64,000 nucleotides of DNA from Pseudomonadota bacterium. Lineage in GTDB: Bacteria; Pseudomonadota; Gammaproteobacteria; Steroidobacterales; Steroidobacteraceae. How positions within the stretch are numbered: the stretch's first letter is position 1; every line of letters begins with the position of its first letter. This document shows, in pieces, positions 28,089-37,197 of the stretch. The notes under the pieces were generated by a model, which worked only from the letters and a program-made list of their open reading frames with translations, was not told the DNA's origin and did not search any database. Where the stretch lies: the NCBI GenBank assembly GCA_021792755.1, contig JAJYUA010000006.1:62001-126000 (forward strand). Reading direction: 5' to 3'. The position numbers and the translations under genes are program-made.

Positions 28089-28538
28089 GCCTTCCGCGGC
28101 GGCGTGTTCCGGGTTCTCGAAGACAGTCTCGGCACCGCCTGGGCGCTGCTCCTTTCGGCCGCCATCTTCGGCCTCCTGCACGCCCTCAATCCCGGTGCGA
28201 CGGTACTCTCGACTCTGGCAATTGCGCTTGAGGCCGGGCTGTTGCTCGGAGCAGCTTATGCTTTCACGCGCAACCTGTGGTTCGCGATCGGGCTGCATCT
28301 GGGGTGGAATTTCACCGAAGGCGGCGTTTTTGGCGTTTCCGTTTCCGGCTTCTCGGCCGGCAAGGGCGCATTTGCCGTTGCCCTGAGCGGACCCACGCTG
28401 CTGACGGGCGGAAAATTCGGACCCGAAGCATCGATCGTTGCGGTCGCTGTGTGTCTCGCGATGGCTCTGGTTCTGATCGCACTGGCCGTACGAAGAGGAC
28501 TCTGGAGACCCGCGCGCGCACGCCTCATCCTTGACTGA
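28089..28538 (+). pseudogene. CPBP-family intramembrane protease, N-terminus lost at the IS630 junction
   Basis: The coding sequence begins exactly at the right edge of the insertion sequence. It reads RGGVFRVLEDSLG, then FGLLHALNP and GLHLGWNFTEGG, the second and third conserved motifs of CPBP (CAAX protease/bacteriocin-processing) membrane proteases, with three to four hydrophobic helices. The first motif (EExxxR) is reduced to its final Arg and the N-terminal helices are absent. They are not visible on the other side of the element either, so a deletion accompanied or followed the insertion. A hybrid frame starting in the IS at 28059 could express a fragment, but catalysis is unlikely. Confidence 0.8.
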
Positions 28539-28620
28539 CGGCGGCGCCAAGAAACACGACGGTATAAGAGAGCACGTGGATCAGCGAACCCGTCCGGTAT
28601 TCCACGTCTTGCCTGACGCG

Positions 28621-28648
28621 TGTCGGTGCAACCAGATTTCGGTAACGC
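28621..28648 (+). repeat. TGTCGG...CGGTAAC element, copy 2
   Basis: Begins TGTCGGTGCAACCAGATTTC and continues GGTAAC. About 20 of 28 positions agree with the element at 26362, in the same orientation. Confidence 0.4.
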
Positions 28649-28700
28649 GGCGGACCGACACAACAAGTCGAGGAGAAGGAGGACGGCATCTATAATTTAA

Positions 28701-28716
28701 CATAATATATATTATG
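28701..28716. promoter_or_regulatory. 16-bp perfect AT palindrome, orphan operator-like site
   Basis: CATAATATATATTATG is fully symmetric and lies in a short AT-rich island preceded by TATAAT (28691-28696). It looks like a promoter overlapped by an ArsR- or RHH-type operator, but no intact gene starts from it. Confidence 0.45.
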
Positions 28717-29306
28717 CGTACTATGAGTGGAAGTTCCCGCCGCACGCGACAGCCCTGGCTCACTCGTCAAGCCACCTCGGCTCTGCCGTGCCGAGTTGGC
28801 GCGCCGGCTGGTCCCAGCACAGGGCTGCCTCACCAATCCGGATGGGAGGCAGAAGTCGGTCGCGTGCTCGATCTGCACGTGATGGCGCGTATCGCGGCAG
28901 CCGCCGCCGGTCGCATGATCGAGCGCTCGGACGGGCAGCGGCACGGGCTTGTCCGCTCCTTTCCATGTCATACCGCGCTCAGCGATGCCGGTGCTCATCT
29001 GCACGAGACTGTACTCCGCCACCGGCCGCTCCGTTTCGGTTCCACCATTGCGCCCACGAGTTGCCTGCGTGGCGTAAGCGATCGGACGCAGCTTGCGGCC
29101 GCCCTCATCCACCGGCGGCCGCGCCGGCGCACACCGTGCGCGTGGCAAGTCAAGGAACTGCATCACACCGACCCGCACCGCGCCCGCTCGTCCGCCGGCA
29201 ATGCCCGCTGGTCGGATGCCTCGCGAATATGGGCGCCTTGGCGCGGAATCCGGGGTGGCGATTCATTAGACTGCGCCCCTAACGCATTTTGGGAGCGGCA
29301 GAACCC

Positions 29307-29903
29307 GTGCGAGATTCGACATCGGGCCGAGACTTTCGCCTGAGACGGCGGCGGGGATTTACCCTCCTCGAGCTGATGGTCACCCTGGCCGTCGCCGCCA
29401 TACTGCTCGCCATCGCCGTGCCGGCCTTGAGAGTGTTCATCCAGAACAACCGCGAGGACGCCGAGGCGGACTCGCTCCTCTCGAGCCTCGACTACGCCCG
29501 CAGCGAGGCGGTCAAGAGAGACGCGAACGTCGAGGTGTGCGCCTCGGCGGTCGACACCAGCACCACCCCGACCTGCAGCGATTCGACGGCGTGGAACACC
29601 GGTTGGATCGTCGCAACGACCGGTCAGGCGCCCACCGTGCTAGAGGTGAAATCTGCGCTCGCGGGCGGCAACACTCTCTCCGGGACGTTCAATGGCGCCG
29701 CGGTCACCCAGGTCACCTTCGAGCCAAACGGCTTCGTCGAGGCCGCGGCCGGCTCCGGGCTGTACAACACCACCTATTTCACGCTGTGCGATGCCCGTGG
29801 CGCGCAGTACGCCCGGGATATCGAAGTGAGCGCGGTGGGCGCGGCCCAGGCTTCCCCGAAACCCGGCCAGACGATGACCGGTCAAGCGCTCACCTGCCCA
29901 TGA
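29307..29903 (+). CDS. fimT: GspH/FimT-type minor pseudopilin
   Basis: First gene of the minor pilin operon. It has 198 residues: a short basic leader with the prepilin peptidase site G|FTLLELMVTLAVAAI (Glu5 present), one N-terminal helix, then a GspH-like C-terminal domain with cysteines that may pair (VCASAV...PTCSD; TLCDA...LTCP). GTG 29307 is used with GGAG 11 bases before; TTG 29289 is an alternative. The protein would prime type IV pilus assembly in the inner membrane and become part of the pilus tip. Its stop overlaps the pilV start (ATGA). Confidence 0.85.
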   Translation: MRDSTSGRDFRLRRRRGFTLLELMVTLAVAAILLAIAVPALRVFIQNNREDAEADSLLSSLDYARSEAVKRDANVEVCASAVDTSTTPTCSDSTAWNTGWIVATTGQAPTVLEVKSALAGGNTLSGTFNGAAVTQVTFEPNGFVEAAAGSGLYNTTYFTLCDARGAQYARDIEVSAVGAAQASPKPGQTMTGQALTCP

Positions 29904-30562
29904 GGTCACCTGTGAGGTCGATTTCAGTGCGCACCCGCGATCCCACGAGCAGGCTGCCGGCGCTCTTCGGTCCGGTTGCCGCGGCCACAGCCGATACAGC
30001 GACTGCGCGCAGGCAATGCGCCGCCGGCGGTGGCGCCGTTGCGCGCGTGGGCGGCTTCACCCTGGTTGAGGTGCTGGTCGCGGTCCTGGTCATCAGCATC
30101 GGCATGCTCGGCGTCGCGAAACTGGTGCTCGCCGCCGTAACGGCGAACGACAGCGCCTATTTTCGCACCCAGGCCGCCAACCTTGCCTATTCGATTCTCG
30201 ATGCGATGCGGGCGAACCGCGCCTACGCGAGCACGACGAGCGGATACCAGCTCTCGCTCAGCCAATCTCCCAACGCGACCATCATGTGCGATGCCTTGGG
30301 CAGCGACTGTACGCCTGCCGAGATGGCACAGTACGACCTGTACCGCTGGCGGGCGCAGCTCGCCAGCGCGCTTCCGCAGGGCAACGGCCAGGTGGCCATC
30401 ACCCCTGCGCCCGCTTCCGGTCAAGTCGCTACCGCGACCATTACGATTCAGTGGGACGACAGCGTCGCGCAATGGGCGTTGGTGAACGACAGCAACGCCC
30501 ACGGGACGGCGACGGACACGACGCCGGATACCCAGACCTTCACCCTGGAGAGCGCGCTGTGA
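29900..30562 (+). CDS. pilV: Type IV pilus minor pilin PilV
   Basis: 220 residues. The prepilin site G|FTLVEVLVAVLVISIGMLG is characteristic of PilV. It is preceded by an unusually long leader of about 52 residues, so the true start may lie further in; the ATG at 29900 overlaps the fimT stop and fits translational coupling. The C-terminal domain has one Cys pair (IMCDALGSDC). Works with FimT, PilW, PilX and PilY1 in the tip-priming complex. Its end overlaps the GTG of pilW. Confidence 0.85.
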   Translation: MRSPVRSISVRTRDPTSRLPALFGPVAAATADTATARRQCAAGGGAVARVGGFTLVEVLVAVLVISIGMLGVAKLVLAAVTANDSAYFRTQAANLAYSILDAMRANRAYASTTSGYQLSLSQSPNATIMCDALGSDCTPAEMAQYDLYRWRAQLASALPQGNGQVAITPAPASGQVATATITIQWDDSVAQWALVNDSNAHGTATDTTPDTQTFTLESAL

Positions 30563-31764
30563 GCCTGATCACTCATGGCCATGAGTCGCGAGCGCGCGCG
30601 CGCAGCGGTGCCCGGGGCTTCTCGCTCATCGAGCTGATGATCGCCTTGACGCTGGGATTGATCGTGACCGGTGCCGTCATCGCCACGTTCGTCAGCGTCC
30701 ATTCCGCTTCCAAGGATACCGCGGCGATCGGCGAGCTCGCCGACAACGGCAGGATCGCGATCGACATTCTGCAAGAGACGCTGCGCGGCGCCGGCTACAT
30801 GGCCTGCAACAGCACCATGTGGGGGGGGCAGATGGTGGTGAAGGGCGGTCTGGGCGTGAACCAGTCGCCGCTGCAGCAGGATTTCAGCGAGGCGCTCGCC
30901 GGCTACGAAGCCCAATACAATGGAGCAGACACGGGTCCGGGCTCGAGCATCACGCTCTCTGAAAATCCACCGGGCGTCACTGCGCAGTCGGACTGGACGA
31001 CTTCAGCCGGCCTTGGCGGCACCCTCGACTCCACGGTGATCAGCGAGGGCCAGATGAAAAACGACGCCGCACTGCCGATCCAAGGCAGTGATGCCATCGC
31101 GGTGCACACCACCTACCCGGAGGTCGATCCCGTGTACACGACCGCAGCATCCGGGGCGAGCTCCGTGACCGTCCAGAGCGCCGCCGGCCTGAGGCAAGGC
31201 GAGACTGCGATCGTCTCGAATTGCGCTCAATCCGTGGTGGATGAGATAGACGACGTGAGCGGCGACACCGTTCGGTTCGACCAGTCGTTGGGCCAGAGCT
31301 TCGGCGCCGGCTCGCAGGTGGGGGTGTTCGACACCATCGTCTTCTACATCGGCACGGGAAGGGATGGCGACGGCGCCCTTTACACCTTCTCGAGCGCCGG
31401 GCAGCCGCAATTTGATACCCCGCCGGCGGAGCTCGTGCCGGATGTCGAGAACATGCAGATTCTCTACGGCGTAGACACCAACGGCTCGATGGCCGCCACC
31501 GAATACGTCACCGCCGACCAGGTTTCCGCCGCCGAGGCGGGCAATCCGGACTGCCAGCCGCTGCCCGGATCCGGTCCGGTCGACTTCAACTGTGTGATCA
31601 GCATCAAGATCGCGCTGCTGGTCGCAAGCCCTCCTGGCGCCGTTCCAATGCCCACCCAGGCGCGCACGTTCGACCTGCTCGGCACACGAGTCACTGCACC
31701 CATCGATACGCGCATGCGCCAGGTCTTCGAGACGACCGTGTCGCTGCGCGACACCACCAATTGA
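30559..31764 (+). CDS. pilW: Type IV pilus minor pilin PilW
   Basis: 401 residues, normal for PilW. The prepilin site is G|FSLIELMIALTLGLIVTGAV at about residue 20. A long C-terminal beta-rich domain includes the typical ETLRGAGYMAC stretch. GTG 30559 overlaps the pilV stop (GTGA). Minor pilin of the tip complex; Cys residues (YMAC, VSNC, NPDC, FNC) could form two disulfides. Confidence 0.9.
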   Translation: MSLITHGHESRARARSGARGFSLIELMIALTLGLIVTGAVIATFVSVHSASKDTAAIGELADNGRIAIDILQETLRGAGYMACNSTMWGGQMVVKGGLGVNQSPLQQDFSEALAGYEAQYNGADTGPGSSITLSENPPGVTAQSDWTTSAGLGGTLDSTVISEGQMKNDAALPIQGSDAIAVHTTYPEVDPVYTTAASGASSVTVQSAAGLRQGETAIVSNCAQSVVDEIDDVSGDTVRFDQSLGQSFGAGSQVGVFDTIVFYIGTGRDGDGALYTFSSAGQPQFDTPPAELVPDVENMQILYGVDTNGSMAATEYVTADQVSAAEAGNPDCQPLPGSGPVDFNCVISIKIALLVASPPGAVPMPTQARTFDLLGTRVTAPIDTRMRQVFETTVSLRDTTN

Positions 31765-31781
31765 GTCTTCCCGGATCCGCC

Positions 31782-32336
31782 ATGACCGCCCAGGCAACCC
31801 GACCCACAGCCCCCGCACCACGGCAACGCGGCGCCGTACTGTTCGTCGCGCTCATTTTCCTTCTGGTGCTGACCTTGCTCGCCGTGATGCTCGCCCGCAT
31901 GGAGACCACCGAGGAGCGGATGGCGGAGAACGACGCCAACCAGGACCTCGCGCTCGAGGCCGCCGGAGCGGCGCTGCGGTTCGCTCAAATGAACCTGCGG
32001 ACGGGTAACCCCCAGTATTCCGACTTTTCCCAAAATGGCGCGGGGCTCTACACCCTCGATCCGGCGCAGGGCAGCCAGTATTCCCTCATCAATTGGCAGG
32101 ATCCCGGCACAGCGGTGCTCACCTACAACGGCCTGGCGCCCGGTTCGGTTTCCGCGCCGCCGGAATTCATCATCGAGAAACTCACGGGATTTGGCTTGCG
32201 GTCGGGCATGAAGCTCGGCGACGGGGGTTACGGCGGCAACGGAACGGTGGAAGTCTATCAGATCACCGCCGTCGCAACGGGCGCCGACCAGACCGGCAGC
32301 GCGGCCCTGCGCAGCATCTACTACATGGTGGAGTGA
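31782..32336 (+). CDS. pilX: Type IV pilus assembly protein PilX
   Basis: 184 residues. The N-terminus QRGAVLFVALIFLLVLTLLA followed by RMETTEERMAEN is the PilX pattern, which lacks the classical GF-type cleavage motif. The start is the ATG at 31782; a TTG at 31761 overlapping the pilW stop is possible. Located between pilW and pilY1 as in most gammaproteobacterial operons; it helps PilY1 enter the pilus tip. Confidence 0.85.
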   Translation: MTAQATRPTAPAPRQRGAVLFVALIFLLVLTLLAVMLARMETTEERMAENDANQDLALEAAGAALRFAQMNLRTGNPQYSDFSQNGAGLYTLDPAQGSQYSLINWQDPGTAVLTYNGLAPGSVSAPPEFIIEKLTGFGLRSGMKLGDGGYGGNGTVEVYQITAVATGADQTGSAALRSIYYMVE

Positions 32337-32339
32337 GTC

Positions 32340-35300
32340 ATGAGCACCCGCAACTCAGCGCATCGCAGGCTGTACCAGGGAGGCATTGCGCGCCGGCTGC
32401 TGTTCGCCGCGCTCGCCGCCGCATGGACCTCCGGCACCGCATTTGCGGCCGCGCCCTCGCTCAATCTCGCGCAGACACCGCTTACGGTGACGATACCCGC
32501 CCATCCCCAGGTCGTCATTGCGATCGGCAATTCACAATCCATGGACGGCACGCTGGCCGGCGCGATCATGACCGGCGCGGGCTCGCTCGGCTCCGGGGAC
32601 TCCCTCCTGGCGAGCTCGAGCTCGCCGGTCGATTACTCGGTGCCGGCCGGCTTCACGCCCCCGATCGATGCCGGATCGGGCGGCAGCGCACCGAACACGG
32701 TGCCCTGCCCGTCGAACTCGAGCGAGCTGTGCGACAACTCCGCGAGCCGCCTCAATGTGGCCAAGGCCGCCATCGCATCGGTGCTGCAGTCGTTTCTCGC
32801 CGATACGGATTTTTCCCTCATGGACTATCAGACATCGAACCTCGGCGAGTACCAGACGTGGCTTTACGCCATGAGCCCGTCGGACGGCCCGTTCGTGTTC
32901 ACCAATTCGCAGACCTCGGGCGACAGCTACATAGCCAATCCGTGCTATGACTACACCAACCTCTCATCGGGAAATACCGTCTACCAGGACTGCGCGAACA
33001 TAGCCGCGAGCGGCCAGGTGACGATAGCGGGCGGACTTACCCTCGCGACCGCCCCCTACATGCAGGTGAGCGACACGAGCGACGATCCCGCCATCAACGA
33101 CGTGCTGTATGCGTCGCCGTATCAGATCGATCCGGTCTGCCTGGTATACGGAGGCCCGAACCCGGCGAACCCCTGGCCGCCGAATTACGATCTGGCTGAT
33201 TACAACGCGAACCCGAACAACATCTCCGAGTCCTATTCCGGACAGGTCAATTACTGCGCGACCGAGACCACCCCGACGAACGCGGGCTATGTGCCCTACT
33301 CGCCGCAGACGATGTACATCGCGCGGGGATTCGGCTTTGACGCCACCTCTCAGTCCTACGAGCCGCCGAGCGGCGGGTACTGGGCGCCGCTCGTCACCTT
33401 CGCGCAGGGTGAGGCCGGGCAGAGTCCGACGCCATCGACCATCAGCACCGCGCTCTCCTACTTTACACCCTATCTCGCGCCCGAGACCAACTCGACCGGC
33501 ACGAGCGAGATCAAGGCGAGCGCCGAGCAGTCCCCGCTCGCGGGGCTGTTGGGCAACGCGTTGAATTACTTCAAGTACGCGAACCCGCCCTCCTCGAACG
33601 GCTGCACGGCCCAGCGCTACGTCATCCTGCTCACCGACGGGCTGCCGACCAAGGACCTCTCCGGCGCCTCCTGGCCGCCGCCGGGCTCGACGGCGGCCGA
33701 GGAGTATGGCGAGACCGTGGCGTTCAACAGCGACGGATCGCTCGATGCGAGCGGCACCAACGATCAGGCGGTGCTCGATACGATCGCCACTCTTCAGTCC
33801 TTGAAACAGGCGGGCATCAAGACGTATATCGTCGGTCTCGGCTCCGGGGTGACAGGATCGGTTGCGAGCCAGGTGCTCACCGCCATGGCGATCGCGGGCG
33901 GCACCTCGAATTACTTCGCGGCCACCGATCCGACCACGCTCGTCAAGGATCTCGACGGCATCCTGGCTCAGGTCCAGCAGGCGACGCAGTCCGTTTCCTC
34001 CTCGGCAGTCAACTCCACCGGCATTCACGTGGGCTCACTCGCCTTCCAGGCCCAGTTCAACACCTCCGACACCTATCAGGACTGGACGGGAAACCTGTAT
34101 GCGTTTCCGATCAATCCCGCGACCGGGGTCGTGGACACGAATCCCTCGGATGCCGTCTGGAATGCGCAGGCGCAGCTCGACGCCCTTCCCTGGCAATCGA
34201 GGCTGATCGCGACCTGGGATCCGGTGAGCAAATCCGGCATCCCGTTCGAGTGGACCTCCGGGAGTCCCACCTCCGGCATCGGCAGCACCACGGCACTCGG
34301 GCAGCAGCTCAGCACCAATCCGGCGGACCCGAGCGGCCAGGACGCGCTCGATTACCTGAGGGGCGACCGGGCGCTCGAGCAGGTGAACGGCGGGCCGTAT
34401 CGCACGCGCTCTCACGTGCTCGGCGATATCGTCGACAGTGCCCCGCTTTACGTCGGGCCGCCGAACGGGCCGTACCAGGGAGCCTCGTACACGCAGTTTG
34501 AGCAACAGTATGCGAACCGCACGCCGGTCATCTACGTGGGAGCGAACGATGGGATGCTGCATGCGTTCGATGCGCAGACCGGCCAGGAGCTGTTCGCCTA
34601 CATTCCGAATGCCGTGTTTCCGAATCTGATCAAGCTCACCTACCCGCTCTACAACCAGAACCACCTGTTCTTCGTCGACGGCTCCGCGGGCGCCTGGGAC
34701 GTGCAGTTCGGCGACGGCTCCTGGCACACGGTCCTCGTGAGCGGAGAGGGGGCAGGCGGCGAGAGCGTCTTCGCGCTCGATGTGACCAATCCGGCCGCCA
34801 TGACCACCGAATCGAGCGTCGCACAGAACGTGCTCTGGGAGTTCACCGACACCGATCTGGGCTACACGTTCGGCACCCCGCAGGTCGCCACGACGAATGC
34901 CGGGACATTCGTGTTCTTCGGCAATGGCTACGACAGCGCCTCGGAGACCCCCTACCTCTACGCGCTCGACCCCCAGACGGGCGCGGTGGCGGCGAAGATC
35001 GACCTGTGCAGCTTCGATACGAGCGCCTGCAATCCCAATGAGCCGAACGGGCTCTCCGCCGTCACGGTGGTGAACAGCAGCGGCAGCCTCACCGGCGCGA
35101 ACGTACTGTACGCGGGCGATCTGCAGGGCAATGTCTGGCGCGTCGACCTCTCGAACAGCAACCCGGCCGATTGGACCGCTTCGCTCCTGTTCAAAGCCGT
35201 CGATTCTTCGGGCAACCCGCAGCCGATCACCATGGCGCCCATCGTGACCCTCAATCCGGATTTCCCGCGGCTGCCGGGACTGATGGTGTTCGTCGGCACC

Positions 35301-35975
35301 GGGCAGCTGCTGACCACGAGCGACCTCGCTTCCACCCAGGTCCAGAGCCTGTATGGCCTCTACGATGCGATGCCCAACGGCTCGGTCATCACGCGCTCGC
35401 AGCTCGTGCAGCAGACGATCACCGCGACTACGGTGACGACCGTCAACGGCACCACGGTCGATGCTCGAACGGTCACATCAAATCAGGTTGACCTGCCGTC
35501 AAAGATGGGCTGGTACATTGATTTCAGCCTCTCCCCGGGCGAGGCGGTCGTCACGGAGCCGGCTCTCATCGACGGGGCTCTGTTCGTCACGACCGATCAG
35601 CCGTCGGGAATCAGCTGTGAGGGCGGGTTCAACTCCTGGCTGTATGCGTTCGATTACCGCGACGGCGGCCTGTTCCCCGTGCCCATCTTGGATGCGACCG
35701 ACAGCGGAACGGTGTCCTCGACCGAGCCGAACGTGTCCGGCGTGTCGCTTGGCAATGTCTATGCGTCGGGGCCGCGCACCGCCTCGGGCTCGTTCGGCGC
35801 CGCCAATCAGGCCATTTTCGTCAATGAGTCCGGCAGACCGACCAGCGCGGGCGCGGACACCGGCTACGTCACGGGAAGCGGCACGGGCGTCTCGAACAAT
35901 GACCCCATTTTGACGAAGCTCGCGAGGATTGGCGGAATGGGCCGCACGGCCTGGTGGGAAATCCGCAACCAATGA
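32340..35975 (+). CDS. pilY1: Type IV pilus tip adhesin/regulator PilY1
   Basis: 1,211 residues. Signal peptide to about residue 37. The N-terminal half is a von Willebrand A-like domain (AIGNSQSMDG at 61-70, LLTDGLPTKDLSG near residue 430, YIVGLGSGVTG near 497). The C-terminal half is the PilY1 beta-propeller (VIYVGANDGMLHAFDAQTG, LFFVDGSAGAWDVQFGDGSW, VLVSGEGAGGESVFALD). In the MIDAS-like loop DxSxS the first Asp is Gly63, so metal-dependent adhesion may be altered. I see no clear EF-hand-like calcium loop. It starts 3 bases after pilX. PilY1 controls extension and retraction and surface attachment. Confidence 0.92.
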   Translation: MSTRNSAHRRLYQGGIARRLLFAALAAAWTSGTAFAAAPSLNLAQTPLTVTIPAHPQVVIAIGNSQSMDGTLAGAIMTGAGSLGSGDSLLASSSSPVDYSVPAGFTPPIDAGSGGSAPNTVPCPSNSSELCDNSASRLNVAKAAIASVLQSFLADTDFSLMDYQTSNLGEYQTWLYAMSPSDGPFVFTNSQTSGDSYIANPCYDYTNLSSGNTVYQDCANIAASGQVTIAGGLTLATAPYMQVSDTSDDPAINDVLYASPYQIDPVCLVYGGPNPANPWPPNYDLADYNANPNNISESYSGQVNYCATETTPTNAGYVPYSPQTMYIARGFGFDATSQSYEPPSGGYWAPLVTFAQGEAGQSPTPSTISTALSYFTPYLAPETNSTGTSEIKASAEQSPLAGLLGNALNYFKYANPPSSNGCTAQRYVILLTDGLPTKDLSGASWPPPGSTAAEEYGETVAFNSDGSLDASGTNDQAVLDTIATLQSLKQAGIKTYIVGLGSGVTGSVASQVLTAMAIAGGTSNYFAATDPTTLVKDLDGILAQVQQATQSVSSSAVNSTGIHVGSLAFQAQFNTSDTYQDWTGNLYAFPINPATGVVDTNPSDAVWNAQAQLDALPWQSRLIATWDPVSKSGIPFEWTSGSPTSGIGSTTALGQQLSTNPADPSGQDALDYLRGDRALEQVNGGPYRTRSHVLGDIVDSAPLYVGPPNGPYQGASYTQFEQQYANRTPVIYVGANDGMLHAFDAQTGQELFAYIPNAVFPNLIKLTYPLYNQNHLFFVDGSAGAWDVQFGDGSWHTVLVSGEGAGGESVFALDVTNPAAMTTESSVAQNVLWEFTDTDLGYTFGTPQVATTNAGTFVFFGNGYDSASETPYLYALDPQTGAVAAKIDLCSFDTSACNPNEPNGLSAVTVVNSSGSLTGANVLYAGDLQGNVWRVDLSNSNPADWTASLLFKAVDSSGNPQPITMAPIVTLNPDFPRLPGLMVFVGTGQLLTTSDLASTQVQSLYGLYDAMPNGSVITRSQLVQQTITATTVTTVNGTTVDARTVTSNQVDLPSKMGWYIDFSLSPGEAVVTEPALIDGALFVTTDQPSGISCEGGFNSWLYAFDYRDGGLFPVPILDATDSGTVSSTEPNVSGVSLGNVYASGPRTASGSFGAANQAIFVNESGRPTSAGADTGYVTGSGTGVSNNDPILTKLARIGGMGRTAWWEIRNQ

Positions 35976-36025
35976 CCTTCGCGGGAGCGCCCCTTGCGAG
36001 CTACCATTACGGTGAGGAGAGCAAG

Positions 36026-36322
36026 ATGAGCACGAGAGACCTCGCAGCGGCCGTGGCGGCCGTGACGCTTGCGGTGGGCCTTGCGCCCGGCACGGCTCGG
36101 GCGAACAAACTCGTTTACGATATATCGGGCGAGGTGACAGCCGTGCCGATCGGTCAGAGCATCACGGTGAACGGCCGGACCTACCGGATCGCCCCGGGCA
36201 GCCTCGCGAAGCGGCAGGTGAGCGACATCATCCAGGGCGAGAGGGTGCGGGTGATACTCGATGCGCCGGCGGACTCGAAGTCGGCGCAAGTGGTGGCGGT
36301 CCATGCAGCCCGCGGCCGCTAG
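36026..36322 (+). CDS. Small periplasmic protein within the pilin operon, 98 aa
   Basis: The ATG at 36026 follows GAGGAGAG by five bases. The signal peptide (1-26, ending ARA) is followed by about 70 residues with a small beta-barrel pattern ([48 protein letters not shown]). The C-terminus overlaps the pilin gene. I do not recognise the family; the strand pattern resembles OB-fold or PilY2-like accessory proteins that sit between pilY1 and pilE in pseudomonads, a position it shares. PilY2 identity is possible but unproven. Confidence 0.65.
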   Translation: MSTRDLAAAVAAVTLAVGLAPGTARANKLVYDISGEVTAVPIGQSITVNGRTYRIAPGSLAKRQVSDIIQGERVRVILDAPADSKSAQVVAVHAARGR

Positions 36323-36785
36323 CCTGCGGGCAAGGGCGCCGCGGGCGGCGGCCTCGCGCGGGTTTACGCTGATCGAGCTGATGGTCACCATCGCCATCAT
36401 CGGCATCCTTTCGGCCATAGCGATTCCGGCCTACCGGGCGTACGTGGAGCGCTCCGATCGCACCGATGCAACGACGACGATGTTCAACGACGCGCAGATC
36501 CTGCAGCGGTGCTACTCGCAGACTTATAACTACCAGGACTGCCTCACCACCACGGTCCCGACCGGCGTGACGGGGGTGGCCGCCGGTCCGATCGCCTCCC
36601 CGGAGGGCTACTACGACATCACCGTGGAGCCGACGGCGGCCGATGAGTACACGATCGCGGCCACGCCGGCGGCGAATTCCCCGCAAGCCTCCGACACGGA
36701 GTGCACCAAGTTCATCCTTCAGAGCAATGGGGAGCAAAGCTCCGAGGGAACCGCCACAAGCGAGACCTGCTGGGGCAGCGAATAG
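36303..36785 (+). CDS. pilE: Type IV pilin PilE-like (minor pilin)
   Basis: 160 residues. A leader of about 30 residues precedes [21 protein letters not shown], the strict class a type IV pilin motif with Glu5. The C-terminal domain is short, with [13 protein letters not shown] and a final ETC that can form the D-loop disulfide. It overlaps the previous gene by 20 bases and ends the operon. Position after pilY1 marks it as PilE, a bridge between the minor pilin tip and the major pilin, rather than PilA. Confidence 0.88.
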   Translation: MQPAAASLRARAPRAAASRGFTLIELMVTIAIIGILSAIAIPAYRAYVERSDRTDATTTMFNDAQILQRCYSQTYNYQDCLTTTVPTGVTGVAAGPIASPEGYYDITVEPTAADEYTIAATPAANSPQASDTECTKFILQSNGEQSSEGTATSETCWGSE

Positions 36786-37197
36786 GCGCTCCGACCTCGG
36801 GGTTCCCGATCGGCCCGCGTGCTGCGCTGCGGGCGGGGGCTTCGCCGGGGATCCCTCGCTTCGGTCGCGAGGCGCGCTGCTCGCGCCTGCACGCCTCGAT
36901 GGGCTGGACCGCTTGCGGGCAAGGTCGATGCCCCGTCCCGCCGCGACCGGCACGAGCGCCTCGCGCGGCTCGCCGATCCGCTCGTGCCCGCCGGCGCAGG
37001 CAAGAAGTGCCACCCGCCCGTTGATCGGCACGGGGTAGAGCTTGCGGGTGAGGCTGATGCGGGTGCGCTCGCGGCAATTGCCGGCCGGCTACACAGGCGA
37101 GCGCCGCGGACTTGAAACCGCACGGCCCAGCCCCACCACTGCCGGAACCGAACCGTTTCCCGCGGGTCGAACCTGCGGATATCTACCGGAGCACGCC
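36786..37197. other. Intergenic stretch after the pilin operon
   Basis: About 410 very GC-rich bases. A minus-strand frame (VPINGRVALLACAGGHERIG around 36960-37030) looks slightly protein-like but has no start or family. Otherwise nothing is supported. Confidence 0.4.

Larger units (their letters stand above)
28539..29306. other. Non-coding stretch between CPBP remnant and pilin operon
   Basis: About 770 bases. It contains the element at 28621-28648 (within a 7-bp inverted repeat TGTCGGT/ACCGACA, 28621-28627 and 28654-28660) and the palindrome at 28701-28716. Frames on both strands from 28690 to 29340 are long only because of high GC and do not look like protein. The pilin promoter should lie near its end. 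Confidence 0.45.

Noticed and set aside
28714-29343. Plus-strand frame starting at the AT palindrome
   Set aside because: Residue composition is implausible (Arg/His/Thr-rich, no fold), and it overlaps the start of fimT.
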